Shown: positions 27,806 through 36,803, counted from the first letter of the stretch. The stretch: 64,000 nt of DNA from a cf. Phormidesmis sp. LEGE 11477 (GCF_015207105.1 NZ_JADEXO010000011.1:1-64000), one strand, 5' to 3'. The notes: generated by a model not told the origin, from the sequence alone. Numbers and translations are program-made.

Positions 27806-28546
27806 TTGGTTCCTATTCGCGACGAAAATCCAATCACCACCACGCCCTATGTCACCTATGGGTTAATCGCCCTTAATTTGCTGGTGTTTCTATACGAAGC
27901 CTCGCTCAGCGGGCCTAGCCTAGAGGCTTTGTTTGATACGTTTGCGGTGGTGCCACGCGACTTGAGCGCTAGCTTTAATACGGGCCTGGGATTTCCTCAT
28001 GTGACGGAGTGGGGGACGCTGCTGAGCGCGGAGTTTTTGCACGCTGGCTTTTTCCACGTGGGGGGCAATATGCTCTATCTGTGGATCTTTGGCAATAACG
28101 TTGAAGACCAGCTAGGCCATCTGAAGTTCTTTTGCTTCTATCTTGTCTGTGGCGTGCTGGCGTCTTTGTGTCAGTGGTATGTTGCGCCGGAATCGCCGGT
28201 ACCTTCTTTGGGAGCAAGTGGGGCGATCGCAGGCGTTATGGGGGCATACATTTTCCGCTTTCCCAAAGTCCGCGTCCTCACCTTTATTCCTATTTTCTTC
28301 ACTGCCTTTAGAGTGCCAGCTTTACTCTTCTTGGGCTTTTGGTTCGTCGAGCAGGCGCTCTATGGCTTCACTAGCCTGGGTGCTCCGGCAGATGTGGGCA
28401 TGGGCGGCGGCGTCGCCTATTGGGCACATGCGGGTGGATTTGTGTTCGGCGCGCTGCTGGGCTATTGGCTAGGGCTGTTTAACAATATCGACAAAGAAGC
28501 GTCTGATTCGGCGGAGGAAATAGCCGACGTTATTTCTGGGGATTGA
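27806..28546 (+). CDS. Rhomboid family intramembrane serine protease
   Basis: This 246-residue membrane protein has six or seven helices. The catalytic Ser139 is in GASGAIAG and its partner His208 in HAGGF. The rhomboid motif HVGGNMLYLWIFG is in helix 2. Rhomboids cleave membrane proteins within the bilayer; substrates are unknown. The start is TTG at 27806, supported by a GGAG about 9 nt upstream; no in-frame ATG gives a complete first helix. The C-terminal tail is acidic. Confidence 0.93.
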   Translation: MVPIRDENPITTTPYVTYGLIALNLLVFLYEASLSGPSLEALFDTFAVVPRDLSASFNTGLGFPHVTEWGTLLSAEFLHAGFFHVGGNMLYLWIFGNNVEDQLGHLKFFCFYLVCGVLASLCQWYVAPESPVPSLGASGAIAGVMGAYIFRFPKVRVLTFIPIFFTAFRVPALLFLGFWFVEQALYGFTSLGAPADVGMGGGVAYWAHAGGFVFGALLGYWLGLFNNIDKEASDSAEEIADVISGD

Positions 28547-28670
28547 TCATTACGTTTCTAGACGGGTGCGTCTTTATATAAGGCATTCAAGCTGGGCAGG
28601 CAGCCTTGAAGCACATCAAGCAGCGTTGAGCTGGGAAAGATGAAGCTGTGAATCGCTCGACCTTCCCAAT

Positions 28671-29573
28671 ATGGTTCTTCCTAACTTCTTGATTTTCGGT
28701 GTGCAAAAGGCCGGAACAACCTCTGTCTATAGCTACCTGCAGCAGCATCCGCAGGTGTTTATGAGCCCGCGTAAGGAGACTGAATTTTTAGGCAGAGATC
28801 CCGCGCAGATTGACAGCTCTTCTGATAAACCGCTGCTGACACCGGGTGGTAGAGCGCAAATCGTTACCCTCGAAGCGTATAAAGCGCTGTTTGAGGGCGT
28901 GACGAATGAAGTTGCTATCGGTGAAGCATCGCCGAATTATTTGTTCAGGCACGAGCGGGCAGTGCCAGCTATTCAAAAGTACGTGCCTAAAGCGAAGCTA
29001 GTGGCGATTTTGCGTAATCCGGTAGAGCGAGCCTATTCTGACTATTTGATGCATGTGCGGCAGGTAGTAGGTAACCAAAAGCCGCTAGCTGAGCAGATAG
29101 AGACGAGCGCAGAGTCTTCTTTTACTTTGCTCAAAGGGCGGTATTTTGCGGGGATGAAGCACTTTCTCGAAACGTTTGGGCCGCAGCAGGTGAAGGTATT
29201 TTTGTATGAAGACCTAAAAGGAGATGCGCCGGGGCTGATGAGGGATCTCTATCGGTTTATTGGGGTCGATCCAGAGTTCGCGGTAGATACGGGCCAGCGG
29301 CAGCAGACGGCAGCGGTACCCAAAAATCAGTCGGTCAATCGGCTGCTGCGTACAGATAATCCGGTGCGTTCGGCAGTGGGGACGCTGCTGAGAACGGTGA
29401 TGCCAGAGGAAAAAAGGCAGGCATTGCGATCACGTCTAATCGCTGCTAATTCTGCTGGCAAAGAGGCGATGCCCCTGTCAGACCAAGACTGTCAGCGGCT
29501 CAAAGCCTACTACCGAGAGGATGTTCTGAAGCTACAAGATTTGATCAATCGCGATCTGTCCGCCTGGCTTTAG
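28671..29573 (+). CDS. PAPS-dependent sulfotransferase
   Basis: This 300-residue protein has the 5'-phosphosulfate loop FGVQKAGTTSVYSYL (residues 9-23) and the 3'-phosphate motif LRNPVERAYSDY around residue 115, as in heparan-sulfate-type and bacterial sulfotransferases. It would transfer sulfate from PAPS to an acceptor, likely a glycan or lipid for the cell surface. No transmembrane segment is present, and no glycosyltransferases are adjacent, so the acceptor is unknown. A catalytic His or Glu cannot be assigned with confidence. Confidence 0.9.
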   Translation: MVLPNFLIFGVQKAGTTSVYSYLQQHPQVFMSPRKETEFLGRDPAQIDSSSDKPLLTPGGRAQIVTLEAYKALFEGVTNEVAIGEASPNYLFRHERAVPAIQKYVPKAKLVAILRNPVERAYSDYLMHVRQVVGNQKPLAEQIETSAESSFTLLKGRYFAGMKHFLETFGPQQVKVFLYEDLKGDAPGLMRDLYRFIGVDPEFAVDTGQRQQTAAVPKNQSVNRLLRTDNPVRSAVGTLLRTVMPEEKRQALRSRLIAANSAGKEAMPLSDQDCQRLKAYYREDVLKLQDLINRDLSAWL

Positions 29574-29615
29574 TTCGGAAAACAGTTCGGAAAACCCGGA
29601 GAACAGCGCGACTAT

Positions 29616-29762
29616 TTAGGACAGCCAAAATCCTAGAAAACTCACTGGCGCTGGGAGCATTTCACCGCGAAAATCGAGCATCTGTACGAGCACTAGATAT
29701 GTGATCGCCAGCAAAACAGACACAACTCCGGTGATGATAGCGACAGTTTTCGAGCGGTCCAT
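29616..29762 (-). CDS. 48-residue single-pass membrane protein
   Basis: A complete frame of 48 residues starts MDRSKTVAIITGVVSVLLAI and ends in a TAA at 29616. One transmembrane helix (about residues 7-28) is followed by a short FRGEMLPAPVSFLGFWLS tail. The composition and the conserved-looking RGEMLPAP end suggest a real small membrane protein; I believe similar ones exist in other cyanobacteria, but this is from memory. It is divergent from the ABC ATPase gene, 91 bp away, and convergent with the sulfotransferase gene. Function is unknown. Confidence 0.65.
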   Translation of the reverse strand: MDRSKTVAIITGVVSVLLAITYLVLVQMLDFRGEMLPAPVSFLGFWLS

Positions 29763-29853
29763 ATGCTTCTCTCGGTTGATATCTTGCTTGTGTTCTAGTG
29801 TTTAGTTTACTAGAGGTTCTTTTTGTCGAGCCTTTGTCCTAGGAATATCTATC

Positions 29854-30939
29854 ATGACCGTGGCCTCCCCACCTTCGACCCCTCCACCTTCGACGACTTT
29901 ACCTGCTACCAACGGCGTGGCCGCTTCGCCTCACCGCCCTGTGATCATTCGCACTGAACTGCTCAGAAAAGTCTACCGCACTGGCTTTTGGCTAAAGGCA
30001 GCGCCGCCCTCTCTCAAGCACTGCTCATTAGATATCTACAAAGGTGAGACCTTTGGTCTGCTCGGTCCGAACGGCGCAGGTAAAACGACGCTGCTAAAGC
30101 TGTTGCTAGGCATCATCCGCCCGACTGCAGGCGGTGCAACGCTGATGGGCCAACCCGCTGGCGATGGTCAGACCAAGGCAAAGATTGGCTACCTGCCAGA
30201 AAATCCATATTTCTATGACTATCTAACCGGTTGGGAGTTCCTCAGCTACACAGCGGGGCTGTTTGGCATCAAAGGCAGCGCTCAAAAGCGACAAATCACG
30301 TATCTATTGGATCTGGTGCAGCTAGACGTCCGCTCGGCGAAGAAGAAGCAAATGCGGCGCTACTCTAAAGGTATGCTCCAGCGAGTAGGGATGGCACAAG
30401 CGCTGATGAACGATCCTGAAATCGTGTTTTTAGATGAACCGATGTCAGGGCTAGACCCGACTGGGCGCTATCAGGTGCGTGAGATTATCCTGTCGCTAAA
30501 AGCGCAGGGGAAGACTCTGTTCTTTAATTCTCATGTGCTCTCGGATGTGGAAATGATCTGTGATCGCATTGCCATTCTCGATCAAGGCGAAATTGTCTGC
30601 ATCGGTGCCATCAAAGAGCTGCTGGGCAATCCAGACTATTACAAAGTCAAGGGTCACGGCGGTAGCTTAGATGTGCTGGATACCTGGCTGAAAAATATCT
30701 CTTTTCGTGATGGCTATTGGTATGGCACGATGCACGGCGATCCGTTTGAGTTTATGTCTACTATGCGGCTGATGAAGGCCCAGATTGCCAAATTAGAAGT
30801 TGCCAAACCGACTTTAGAAGAGTTCTTTATGGAACAGATTCAACAGAGACGCTCAATTGCGGCGATTGAACAAGAGAGACTGGCTAGAAGCAAAGCTGGA
30901 AAGAAGCGGTGGGGAAGAGGGGGCGCGATCGCCCAGTAA
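29854..30939 (+). CDS. ABC transporter ATP-binding protein (ABC-2 exporter type)
   Basis: A single nucleotide-binding domain is present: Walker A GPNGAGKT at residues 71-78, signature YSKGMLQRVGMAQAL, Walker B EIVFLDEP and H-loop FFNSHVLSD. The architecture (CcmA-like, with a C-terminal regulatory stretch) fits an ABC-2 type exporter. The first 30 residues are Pro/Ser/Thr-rich, and the C-terminus is strongly basic. No permease gene follows, since the next gene is on the other strand, so the membrane partner must lie elsewhere. The substrate is unknown. Confidence 0.9.
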   Translation: MTVASPPSTPPPSTTLPATNGVAASPHRPVIIRTELLRKVYRTGFWLKAAPPSLKHCSLDIYKGETFGLLGPNGAGKTTLLKLLLGIIRPTAGGATLMGQPAGDGQTKAKIGYLPENPYFYDYLTGWEFLSYTAGLFGIKGSAQKRQITYLLDLVQLDVRSAKKKQMRRYSKGMLQRVGMAQALMNDPEIVFLDEPMSGLDPTGRYQVREIILSLKAQGKTLFFNSHVLSDVEMICDRIAILDQGEIVCIGAIKELLGNPDYYKVKGHGGSLDVLDTWLKNISFRDGYWYGTMHGDPFEFMSTMRLMKAQIAKLEVAKPTLEEFFMEQIQQRRSIAAIEQERLARSKAGKKRWGRGGAIAQ

Positions 30940-31023
30940 AAGCTGTGTAGAATTTTTGCGGCTATAGCACCTATCAAGATTGGTGATGAGTTAGAAGCCT
31001 TCTTCTAGTCTGCCTAGCTAGCG

Positions 31024-31626
31024 CTATTTCCGCTGTATGGGAATTTGAATGTCGCTGCGCTTCAACACATCTGGAATAAACGGCCCGTCATAGAAAAAAC
31101 GTCTAGGCGACCCTACCACGCTGTACTCAGGATGTGCCGCTAGCCAACCCTGCAACTGCTCAATGCCCTTCGTATAGATATCATAGTCATAGCCCCCTCT
31201 TACGCCGAAGCTAACGACTGTCATCGGCGGCGTGTCTTCTACATCTACGTCCTGTTCAACTTCTTTAGGCACGATATCCAAGCTCCGATACAGGAAAGAA
31301 ACTGCGGTATCTCCTTGGGTTAGGACATCAGCTTGAAGCGTTGCTGCTGGATACTGCGCCTCTACTGGGGCAGTCATCGAAATGTCGTTATCGCTGATAT
31401 GACGAAACAGCGGCGAGAACCCTCTAGAAGAGGCCGATCTCAAGTCCCCTTTGACTTGCACGGTCGCCGACCGATATGCCGGATATTGCTTAACTTCTAT
31501 TTTTCCGTCACCAGTTGGCTCAGGGAAACCCTCTGGCAGCGGTGCAGAAGCTGCACTATAGGCACCAAACAGCATCGCTCCGACTAGAACCACGCCCAAT
31601 ACCGCTAACCCTTGACTCAACTTCAT
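31024..31626 (-). CDS. SOUL heme-binding family protein
   Basis: This 200-residue protein has an N-terminal hydrophobic anchor or signal (residues 8-30). The SOUL/HBP motifs follow: IEVKQYPAYRSATV, FSPLFRHISDNDISMTAPVE, and FGVRGGYDYDIYTKGIEQL with an aromatic PRRFFYDGPF end. Family members bind heme or porphyrin, and cyanobacterial ones are uncharacterised. Export or membrane anchoring is inferred from the N-terminus. Three 10-bp direct repeats lie just upstream. Confidence 0.88.
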   Translation of the reverse strand: MKLSQGLAVLGVVLVGAMLFGAYSAASAPLPEGFPEPTGDGKIEVKQYPAYRSATVQVKGDLRSASSRGFSPLFRHISDNDISMTAPVEAQYPAATLQADVLTQGDTAVSFLYRSLDIVPKEVEQDVDVEDTPPMTVVSFGVRGGYDYDIYTKGIEQLQGWLAAHPEYSVVGSPRRFFYDGPFIPDVLKRSDIQIPIQRK

Positions 31627-31654
31627 AGTGACAAACCCAACACGTCTGCACCTA

Positions 31655-31684
31655 GTCTAACGGTGTCTAACGGTGTCTAACGGT
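31655..31684. repeat. Three exact 10-bp direct repeats upstream of the SOUL gene
   Basis: GTCTAACGGT is repeated head to tail at 31655, 31665 and 31675, with a degenerate fourth copy following. The repeats lie 29-58 bp upstream of the SOUL start codon, where a promoter or regulator array is expected. A period near one helical turn would place sites on the same face of the DNA. Confidence 0.6.
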
Positions 31685-31853
31685 CTAAAGTCTTCTAGCA
31701 TTGCTTCAGCATATCAATGGGTGAGAAGAGAAAGCGAGAAGAGAAACGCTTCTCTTCTTCTCAAGATTATTCGAGTTAGGCACACTGACGGCAGCTTGTA
31801 CTACTCACCTGTAACTTTAGTCTGGTAGGCCGTCTGTAGGTCTGAAAACAGAA

Positions 31854-31986
31854 TTAAGGAACGTGCGCTCAAATAATGTACCGGCAAGCACCTGCTTGTT
31901 GAGTCCTCTCCCTAAATCCCTCTCCTGAAGGGAGAGGGATTTAGGGAGAGGGCTAGCGGTACATTATTTGTTTGCGGCTCCCTAAG
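31854..31986. mobile_element. MITE-like nested palindrome, about 133 bp
   Basis: Outer perfect 14-bp inverted arms (CAAATAATGTACCG at 31870-31883 and its complement at 31957-31970) continue outward imperfectly to about 31854 and 31986. Inside is a perfect 21-bp stem (31905-31925 and 31931-31951) with a 5-nt loop, and a small CAAGC/GCTTG stem next to it. There is no coding capacity. The form fits a non-autonomous miniature inverted-repeat element or a cyanobacterial palindromic repeat, between the SOUL and reductase genes. A target duplication could not be fixed with confidence. Confidence 0.6.
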
Positions 31987-32049
31987 GTTGAGGCGGTTGC
32001 AATCAATTCAACCCAAAACTAAGAGGAAGCATAAAAATCAGCAGACACT

Positions 32050-33282
32050 TTAGCGTTCAAACGTCAGTCCAGCAGCTTTCACTAATCGCTCTATCAAACG
32101 ATTGCCAAACATCGATGCAGGTGTCCAAAATCCCCCCGGCTTATCACTTTTAGCAAAGTCTTGAGCCATACACAGCCCTGCTTGCCCCAAAATCTTCGCT
32201 GTAGAGCCATAGCCAGGATCTCGATCTCCTAATACTTTGACTTCTATGGTTTTCCCGCTGGCCGTCACACCCCAAAAGCGCAAATCGTAAAACCCTTGTT
32301 CCTGTGACGCTTGGCTCGGACCTTCTCCCTGTTTGGGAATGATTGTGTTCTCCAAGAGTCGACGGGTGGCTGAGAATGCCGTGGCTACCGTTAAACCAGT
32401 GAGCGCTGCACTAAGCCCCTTCGCCGCTAGCCAGCCCTTGACGCTAGAACCAGTCAATACCGCCTCCTCGTACTGAAACCTTTTGCCGTAGGAATATCCC
32501 AGCAAAGCATTAGAGCGCAACACAATACGGGTATTGATAGCTGCCATTACAAACGGTGACACCCATTCTTGAAAGTCTAGGTCATACTGCACGGGTACCA
32601 GTGTTGGGGGATGCGTCACAGTGGAGGAATTGTCTGGGCATAGGGAATAGGGATTGTTTAGTTCCTGGCGCAGCCTAGAGCTGAGTCTTGCCTCTTGGAT
32701 GATGTTGATGCCGCTAGCAACGGTGCCTCCAGAGACGCCGCCTTTCGCTGCTCTAACTCGCATTTTGATGCGATCGCAATACTCTCCTAACTGCTGTTGC
32801 GCCTGCTGTTGCAGGTAGTAAACGCCTAAATCAGAAGGGACAGAATCGAACCCGCAGCAATGGACGATACGCGCACCAGAACTTTGTGCAGCAGCTTGAT
32901 AGCGCTCAAGCATCTGCCGAACCCATTGAGGCTCTCCGGTCAGATCGCAGTAGTCGGTTCCGGTCTCAGCGCAAACTTGTACCAAGAGTTCTCCATACAG
33001 GGCGTAGGGGCCGACGGTGGAAATAATCACTCGGGTTTGGGCACACAGCTCTCTCAAACTGGCCTCGTCAGTAGCATCAGCAGTAAGGTATGGCGGGCCA
33101 TCTGCCCTGGCACCCAGTTCAGCAACAAGGGTCTCCAGCTTGGCCTGGGAGCGACCAGCGACGGCCCACTTAACCGAGCTGTCTACTTTCTGGTTGAGTA
33201 GATAACCACAGAGGATGCGTCCTACGAATCCCGTTGCGCCAAAGACGATCAGATCGTAATCAGGTTTGCGATCGCTCATCAA
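32050..33282 (-). CDS. Saccharopine-dehydrogenase-like NAD(P)-dependent enoyl/ketone reductase
   Basis: This 410-residue protein starts with a Rossmann nucleotide-binding motif (LIVFGATGFVGR, about residue 12), then STVGPYALYGE and CDLTGEPQWVR. This is the pattern of the saccharopine dehydrogenase-like family that includes the mycobacterial trans-acting enoyl reductase. The segment RIVHCCGFDSVPSDLGV is diagnostic. The C-terminal half has a hydrophobic stretch that may contact lipid. A role in lipid or specialised metabolite reduction is possible; true lysine metabolism is unlikely. Confidence 0.85.
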   Translation of the reverse strand: MMSDRKPDYDLIVFGATGFVGRILCGYLLNQKVDSSVKWAVAGRSQAKLETLVAELGARADGPPYLTADATDEASLRELCAQTRVIISTVGPYALYGELLVQVCAETGTDYCDLTGEPQWVRQMLERYQAAAQSSGARIVHCCGFDSVPSDLGVYYLQQQAQQQLGEYCDRIKMRVRAAKGGVSGGTVASGINIIQEARLSSRLRQELNNPYSLCPDNSSTVTHPPTLVPVQYDLDFQEWVSPFVMAAINTRIVLRSNALLGYSYGKRFQYEEAVLTGSSVKGWLAAKGLSAALTGLTVATAFSATRRLLENTIIPKQGEGPSQASQEQGFYDLRFWGVTASGKTIEVKVLGDRDPGYGSTAKILGQAGLCMAQDFAKSDKPGGFWTPASMFGNRLIERLVKAAGLTFER

Positions 33283-33333
33283 AATATTTCCGCGTTCTAT
33301 AGGCGAGGCACCAGCCCTTGCTTTCTATATTAT

Positions 33334-33498
33334 CTACTGATTGAAGCACCGTTTGCGCTTTGACCAGACAGCCTCTTGTAAACCAACTGCTAGATCGGAA
33401 TTAGGAAGCACTTGTGAGAGATCTTCGATCGGCGAGGTTAGGCCGGTGCATACGTGGTTGATTTCTCCAACATCTACCAGAACAGCGAGTATCGTTGC
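33334..33498 (-). pseudogene. Possible coding remnant, about 54 codons without a start
   Basis: A frame ending in TAG at 33334 reads with protein-like composition (LVDVGEINHVCTGLTSPIED) but is closed upstream by TAA at 33499 and has no ATG, GTG or TTG start. It may be the tail of a decayed gene between the intradiol dioxygenase and reductase genes. I do not recognise the sequence, and chance is not excluded. Confidence 0.25.
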
Positions 33499-33529
33499 TT
33501 AATAGTAGAACGCTCTAGAGTAGGACGCT

Positions 33530-34183
33530 CTAGCTAAGCACGAAGTCAAACTGAGCTTGCTTTCCATCAGGAGTATCTTGTACCACCATCAATAGCGCTG
33601 ACTGAAAGAGAAAATCTCTTTCGTTAAGAGGCTCATTAGGAAGATAGAGCTGAGTAGTTAGTATCGAATAATTTGGGGCCTGCACTTTGATGTGTAGATG
33701 GCGGGTACGGCCAGGATACAGCCCTGGAACAATCGTTTCGATCCGGTAACGTCCTTCATTGTCAGTGAACTGATGCCCTCGTAGTTTGTTTCCTTCGTTG
33801 TCATATGTGCCCTGTGCATCTGCTTGCCATACGTCAACCAGGCTGTTGTCGAGCGGAGTGCAGTCGGTTGAAAGCACTTTCCCTGTCAAAGTGAGTCGAG
33901 TGCCTACCGTCTCTGATGACAATAGTGACTGGCGCTGAGGCGAATTAGGAGTGTAGAAAGGACCAGCAGTCTGGCTAGGCGTAAGCGTATGGCCTTCGCA
34001 AGCAGGGGTAGGGCTCAGCCGAGCAGATGAGGCTTGGGGTTGAGTCTGACCTTTGACAGTGGGCTTGGTAGCCTGAGAGCAGGCAGCGAAACCGCAGGCA
34101 GCAAAGAAGTAGGGCGATCGCCGCAGAAAACGGCGGCGGCTAGTGCGGCCTGCCCATATTCTCTTCGTTGAGTCAGTAATCAT
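33530..34183 (-). CDS. Tat-exported intradiol ring-cleavage dioxygenase homologue
   Basis: I start at the ATG at 34183; a GTG at 34234 would only add 17 residues ahead of the signal peptide. The N-terminus has a twin-arginine motif (SRRRFLRR) and then a lipobox-like FAACS, so it is probably a Tat-exported lipoprotein. The catalytic domain shows TPSQTAGPFYTPN, DVWQADAQGTYDN and PGLYPGRTRHLHIKV. These give the two tyrosines and two histidines that bind Fe(III) in protocatechuate and catechol dioxygenases. The substrate is unknown; exported homologues are not part of a known aromatic pathway here. Confidence 0.85.
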   Translation of the reverse strand: MITDSTKRIWAGRTSRRRFLRRSPYFFAACGFAACSQATKPTVKGQTQPQASSARLSPTPACEGHTLTPSQTAGPFYTPNSPQRQSLLSSETVGTRLTLTGKVLSTDCTPLDNSLVDVWQADAQGTYDNEGNKLRGHQFTDNEGRYRIETIVPGLYPGRTRHLHIKVQAPNYSILTTQLYLPNEPLNERDFLFQSALLMVVQDTPDGKQAQFDFVLS

Positions 34184-34318
34184 TTGAATCTCTGCGTTGA
34201 GCGTTAGTTTGCAGGAAGGGTAGTCACCTATCACCTCAGTATTAGCAGCAGGTTCATCAACGGCATCGCCCTAGTTGGTAGCTTCTCTACCATGTGCCAA
34301 GGTCTATCGCAAAGACAT

Positions 34319-34774
34319 TCATTTTTTAGGAGAGTCATACTCGTCGTAGTCGCTCTGAAGCCGCATAATATCGTCTTCGCCAAGATATTCTCCACTTTGA
34401 ACTTCTATGAGAACTAGGGGAATAGTGCCAGGATTTTCCAGCCGATGCGTTATGCAAGCAGGAATGTAAGTTGACTGGTTTGTGGCTAGGAAAGATTCCT
34501 CACTACCACAAATGACTTTGGCTGTACCTGATACAACGATCCAGTGTTCATTGCGATGCTGATGGGTTTGTAGGCTAAGCCGGTGACCGGGCTTTACTTC
34601 AACGCGCTTTATTTTGTAGCGTCTTCCTTCTTCTAAGACACTAGCAGCCCCCCACGGACGTAGCTTCTGCGAAGCAGCAGTATCAGCACCGGAGAACGCT
34701 TCAGATGAAGACATCCTGTTGGCTACGGATGCCTTTTTCCCATTGAGTGGTTCCTGCTTTTCTGTCATATCCAT
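34319..34774 (-). CDS. Type II phosphomannose isomerase-like cupin protein
   Basis: This 151-residue protein is a single cupin of the mannose-6-phosphate isomerase type II family. Motifs are RPWGAASVLEEGRRYKIKR, then the metal-binding set QTHQHRNEHWIVVSGTAKV and the second motif PACITHRLENPG. The guanylyltransferase domain found in fused ManC enzymes is absent. It would interconvert fructose-6-P and mannose-6-P for surface polysaccharide synthesis. A 40-residue Ser/Ala-rich N-terminus precedes the cupin. Confidence 0.9.
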   Translation of the reverse strand: MDMTEKQEPLNGKKASVANRMSSSEAFSGADTAASQKLRPWGAASVLEEGRRYKIKRVEVKPGHRLSLQTHQHRNEHWIVVSGTAKVICGSEESFLATNQSTYIPACITHRLENPGTIPLVLIEVQSGEYLGEDDIMRLQSDYDEYDSPKK

Positions 34775-35315
34775 GACTGTCTATCAGACCAAAACGCTAC
34801 ATCGGTGAGTTGCCCTTTGATTCAAAGACAGATAATTAAGTACTTATCCATCATATCGGGTTGACGTTCGGCTTCAGTCTTGCTGATTTCAACGCTCTGT
34901 AGCTCGATCTGTCTAGTGAAAACAGCGCTTGAAGGGAACTGTGAAGAGCAGTCGAACCGCAGCGCGTATGAGTGAACACGGAAGCTCCACGATATTTGCC
35001 TGTTGCCAATCACAACGGCAAGCGTGACCAGATACAGACCGCGCTTGCTATTGAGCATTCTCCTCTAAGGCTCAAGGCTCAGGCTCATCCATATCATCGG
35101 TCCGGGTACTTAGATGCCAAAACTTGCCTGTCTTGTTGAGCGTACTCAAACTATATCAAGATGTTTTCCTAAGACATTGTTGTTATATGGCGGCGAGCAT
35201 ATGAAAGTTGAATGAAGATTTATTGATTTAGGCAGTAGCCAACCGCTGACAAAATGAATTCAAGAATAACTCGCTAGAATGAGCCCAGTCCTCTGTCTCG
35301 ATTGTTACTTCGGTC
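34775..35315. other. 540-bp region with one doubtful small ORF
   Basis: It lies between the cupin and DUF1800 genes. The only frame of note is 34822-35058 on the - strand (78 codons, ATG start, with a GAGGAG too close to the ATG to be a normal ribosome site). Its product is not recognisable and it has low coding character. The rest must contain the divergent promoters. Confidence 0.35.
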
Positions 35316-36698
35316 TTGTCTGTGAATAACTCGCAAAAGATTACTCATGTGATTGAACGCCTGAGCTTGGGCGCTAGGCCGGGCGATCACACCCAAGTCC
35401 AACGCATGGGCGTGGAAACCTATATTCGCCAGCAGCTCAATCCAGACTCGGCTAATGAACCGGCTGCGCTGACGCAAAGGCTCAGCCAACTGCCCCATAT
35501 TGACCTGTCGCCCAAAGCGCTGTTTGCCTACAACGCTGTTCCTAAAAAACCAACGAATGAAGAGCGTAGCGCCGCCAAACAGCGCCGGGTAAAAGTGGCG
35601 AGGGAGGCCGTTCAAGCCCGGCTGCTGCGCGCCCTAGAAAGTAACAATCAGCTACAAGAAGTGATGGTGGACTTTTGGTTCAACCATTTCAACGTCTATA
35701 TGAATAGAGGTATTGTCCGGCTGCTGGTGGGCTCTTACGAGCATATGGCCATTCGCCCTCATGCTATGGGCAAATTTCGCGATCTGCTCGGAGCCACCGC
35801 TAAGCACCCAGCCATGCTGTCTTACCTAGATAACTGGCTCAACACCTCCCCCAACAGTCCTCGCGGTAGAAACAAAAAAAGGGGCCTCAATGAAAACTAC
35901 GCTCGCGAGCTACTAGAGCTGCACACTATGGGCGTCGATGGCGGCTACACCCAAGCCGATGTCGAAAACCTAACTCGGATCCTGACGGGCTGGAGTATCG
36001 CTGGCGGCCAGAATGCGCCGGATGAAAGCGGCTTTCGCTTTGAGCCCAATCGGCACGATCCGACTGACAAAGTATTTTTAGGTCAGCAGATTGCCAGCGG
36101 CGGCGTAGAAGAAGGTGAAAGGGCTCTGGACTTGATTGCTCGTCATCCTTCTACTGCGCGTCATATTAGCTATAAGCTAGCTCAGCACTTTGTTGGCGAT
36201 CAGCCCCCAGCCGCTCTAGTAGATCGGCTTAGCGAGCGATTCCGATCGAGCGACGGCGATATCCGAGTAGTCTTGTCAGACCTGTTTGAAAGTGACGAAT
36301 TCTGGTCGCTCGACCACTACCAAACCAAGTTCAAAACGCCCTACCAGTATGTATTCTCTATAGCCCGCGCAGTTGGGCTTTCGTCACCTTCCGACCAGGT
36401 GCTAAGACGATTGAATGGCACCATGAGGCAACTAAGTATGCCGCTTTATGAGTGTCGTCCGCCTGATGGATATGCTCAAGTAGAATCGGCCTGGCTGAAT
36501 GCTGATGCCATGATGCGCCGTACTAGCCTTTCTACTGCCGTTTATAGACTGAAAAAGGACAATCGGCCAGCGGCAACCAGTCTTATTTCTACGCTAGGCG
36601 ATCAGCTTTCTGAGAATACGCTAGCCGCAGTGAATAGTGCATCTAACGGAATACAGCCGACTTTGATTCTAGGTAGTCCAGAAATGATGTATCGCTAG
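35316..36698 (+). CDS. DUF1800 family protein
   Basis: This 460-residue protein has the DUF1800 pattern: an N-terminal RLSLGARPGD, the core RGLNENYARELLELHTMGV followed by YTQADVENLTRILTGWS, and KFKTPYQYVFSIARAVG near the end. The start is TTG at 35316 or GTG at 35322; no ATG precedes the domain. No signal peptide is visible although the partner DUF1501 protein is exported. The two families are regularly neighbours in bacteria and their function is unknown. The DUF1501 gene follows 105 bp downstream. Confidence 0.88.
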   Translation: MSVNNSQKITHVIERLSLGARPGDHTQVQRMGVETYIRQQLNPDSANEPAALTQRLSQLPHIDLSPKALFAYNAVPKKPTNEERSAAKQRRVKVAREAVQARLLRALESNNQLQEVMVDFWFNHFNVYMNRGIVRLLVGSYEHMAIRPHAMGKFRDLLGATAKHPAMLSYLDNWLNTSPNSPRGRNKKRGLNENYARELLELHTMGVDGGYTQADVENLTRILTGWSIAGGQNAPDESGFRFEPNRHDPTDKVFLGQQIASGGVEEGERALDLIARHPSTARHISYKLAQHFVGDQPPAALVDRLSERFRSSDGDIRVVLSDLFESDEFWSLDHYQTKFKTPYQYVFSIARAVGLSSPSDQVLRRLNGTMRQLSMPLYECRPPDGYAQVESAWLNADAMMRRTSLSTAVYRLKKDNRPAATSLISTLGDQLSENTLAAVNSASNGIQPTLILGSPEMMYR

Positions 36699-36803
36699 AT
36701 CTGCTAGCTTCAAATTTCTTAGCGCCCGATTGCTCGACAATAGATTTCTTAACGCTAGATTTCTCCAAAGCCCCCTTTCTAAAGAAGAGTTCTAAAAACT
36801 GCT

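Noticed and set aside
34822-35058. 78-codon ORF between the cupin and DUF1800 genes
   Set aside because: No recognised domain, poorly placed ribosome site and weak coding character; mentioned only in the intergenic entry.
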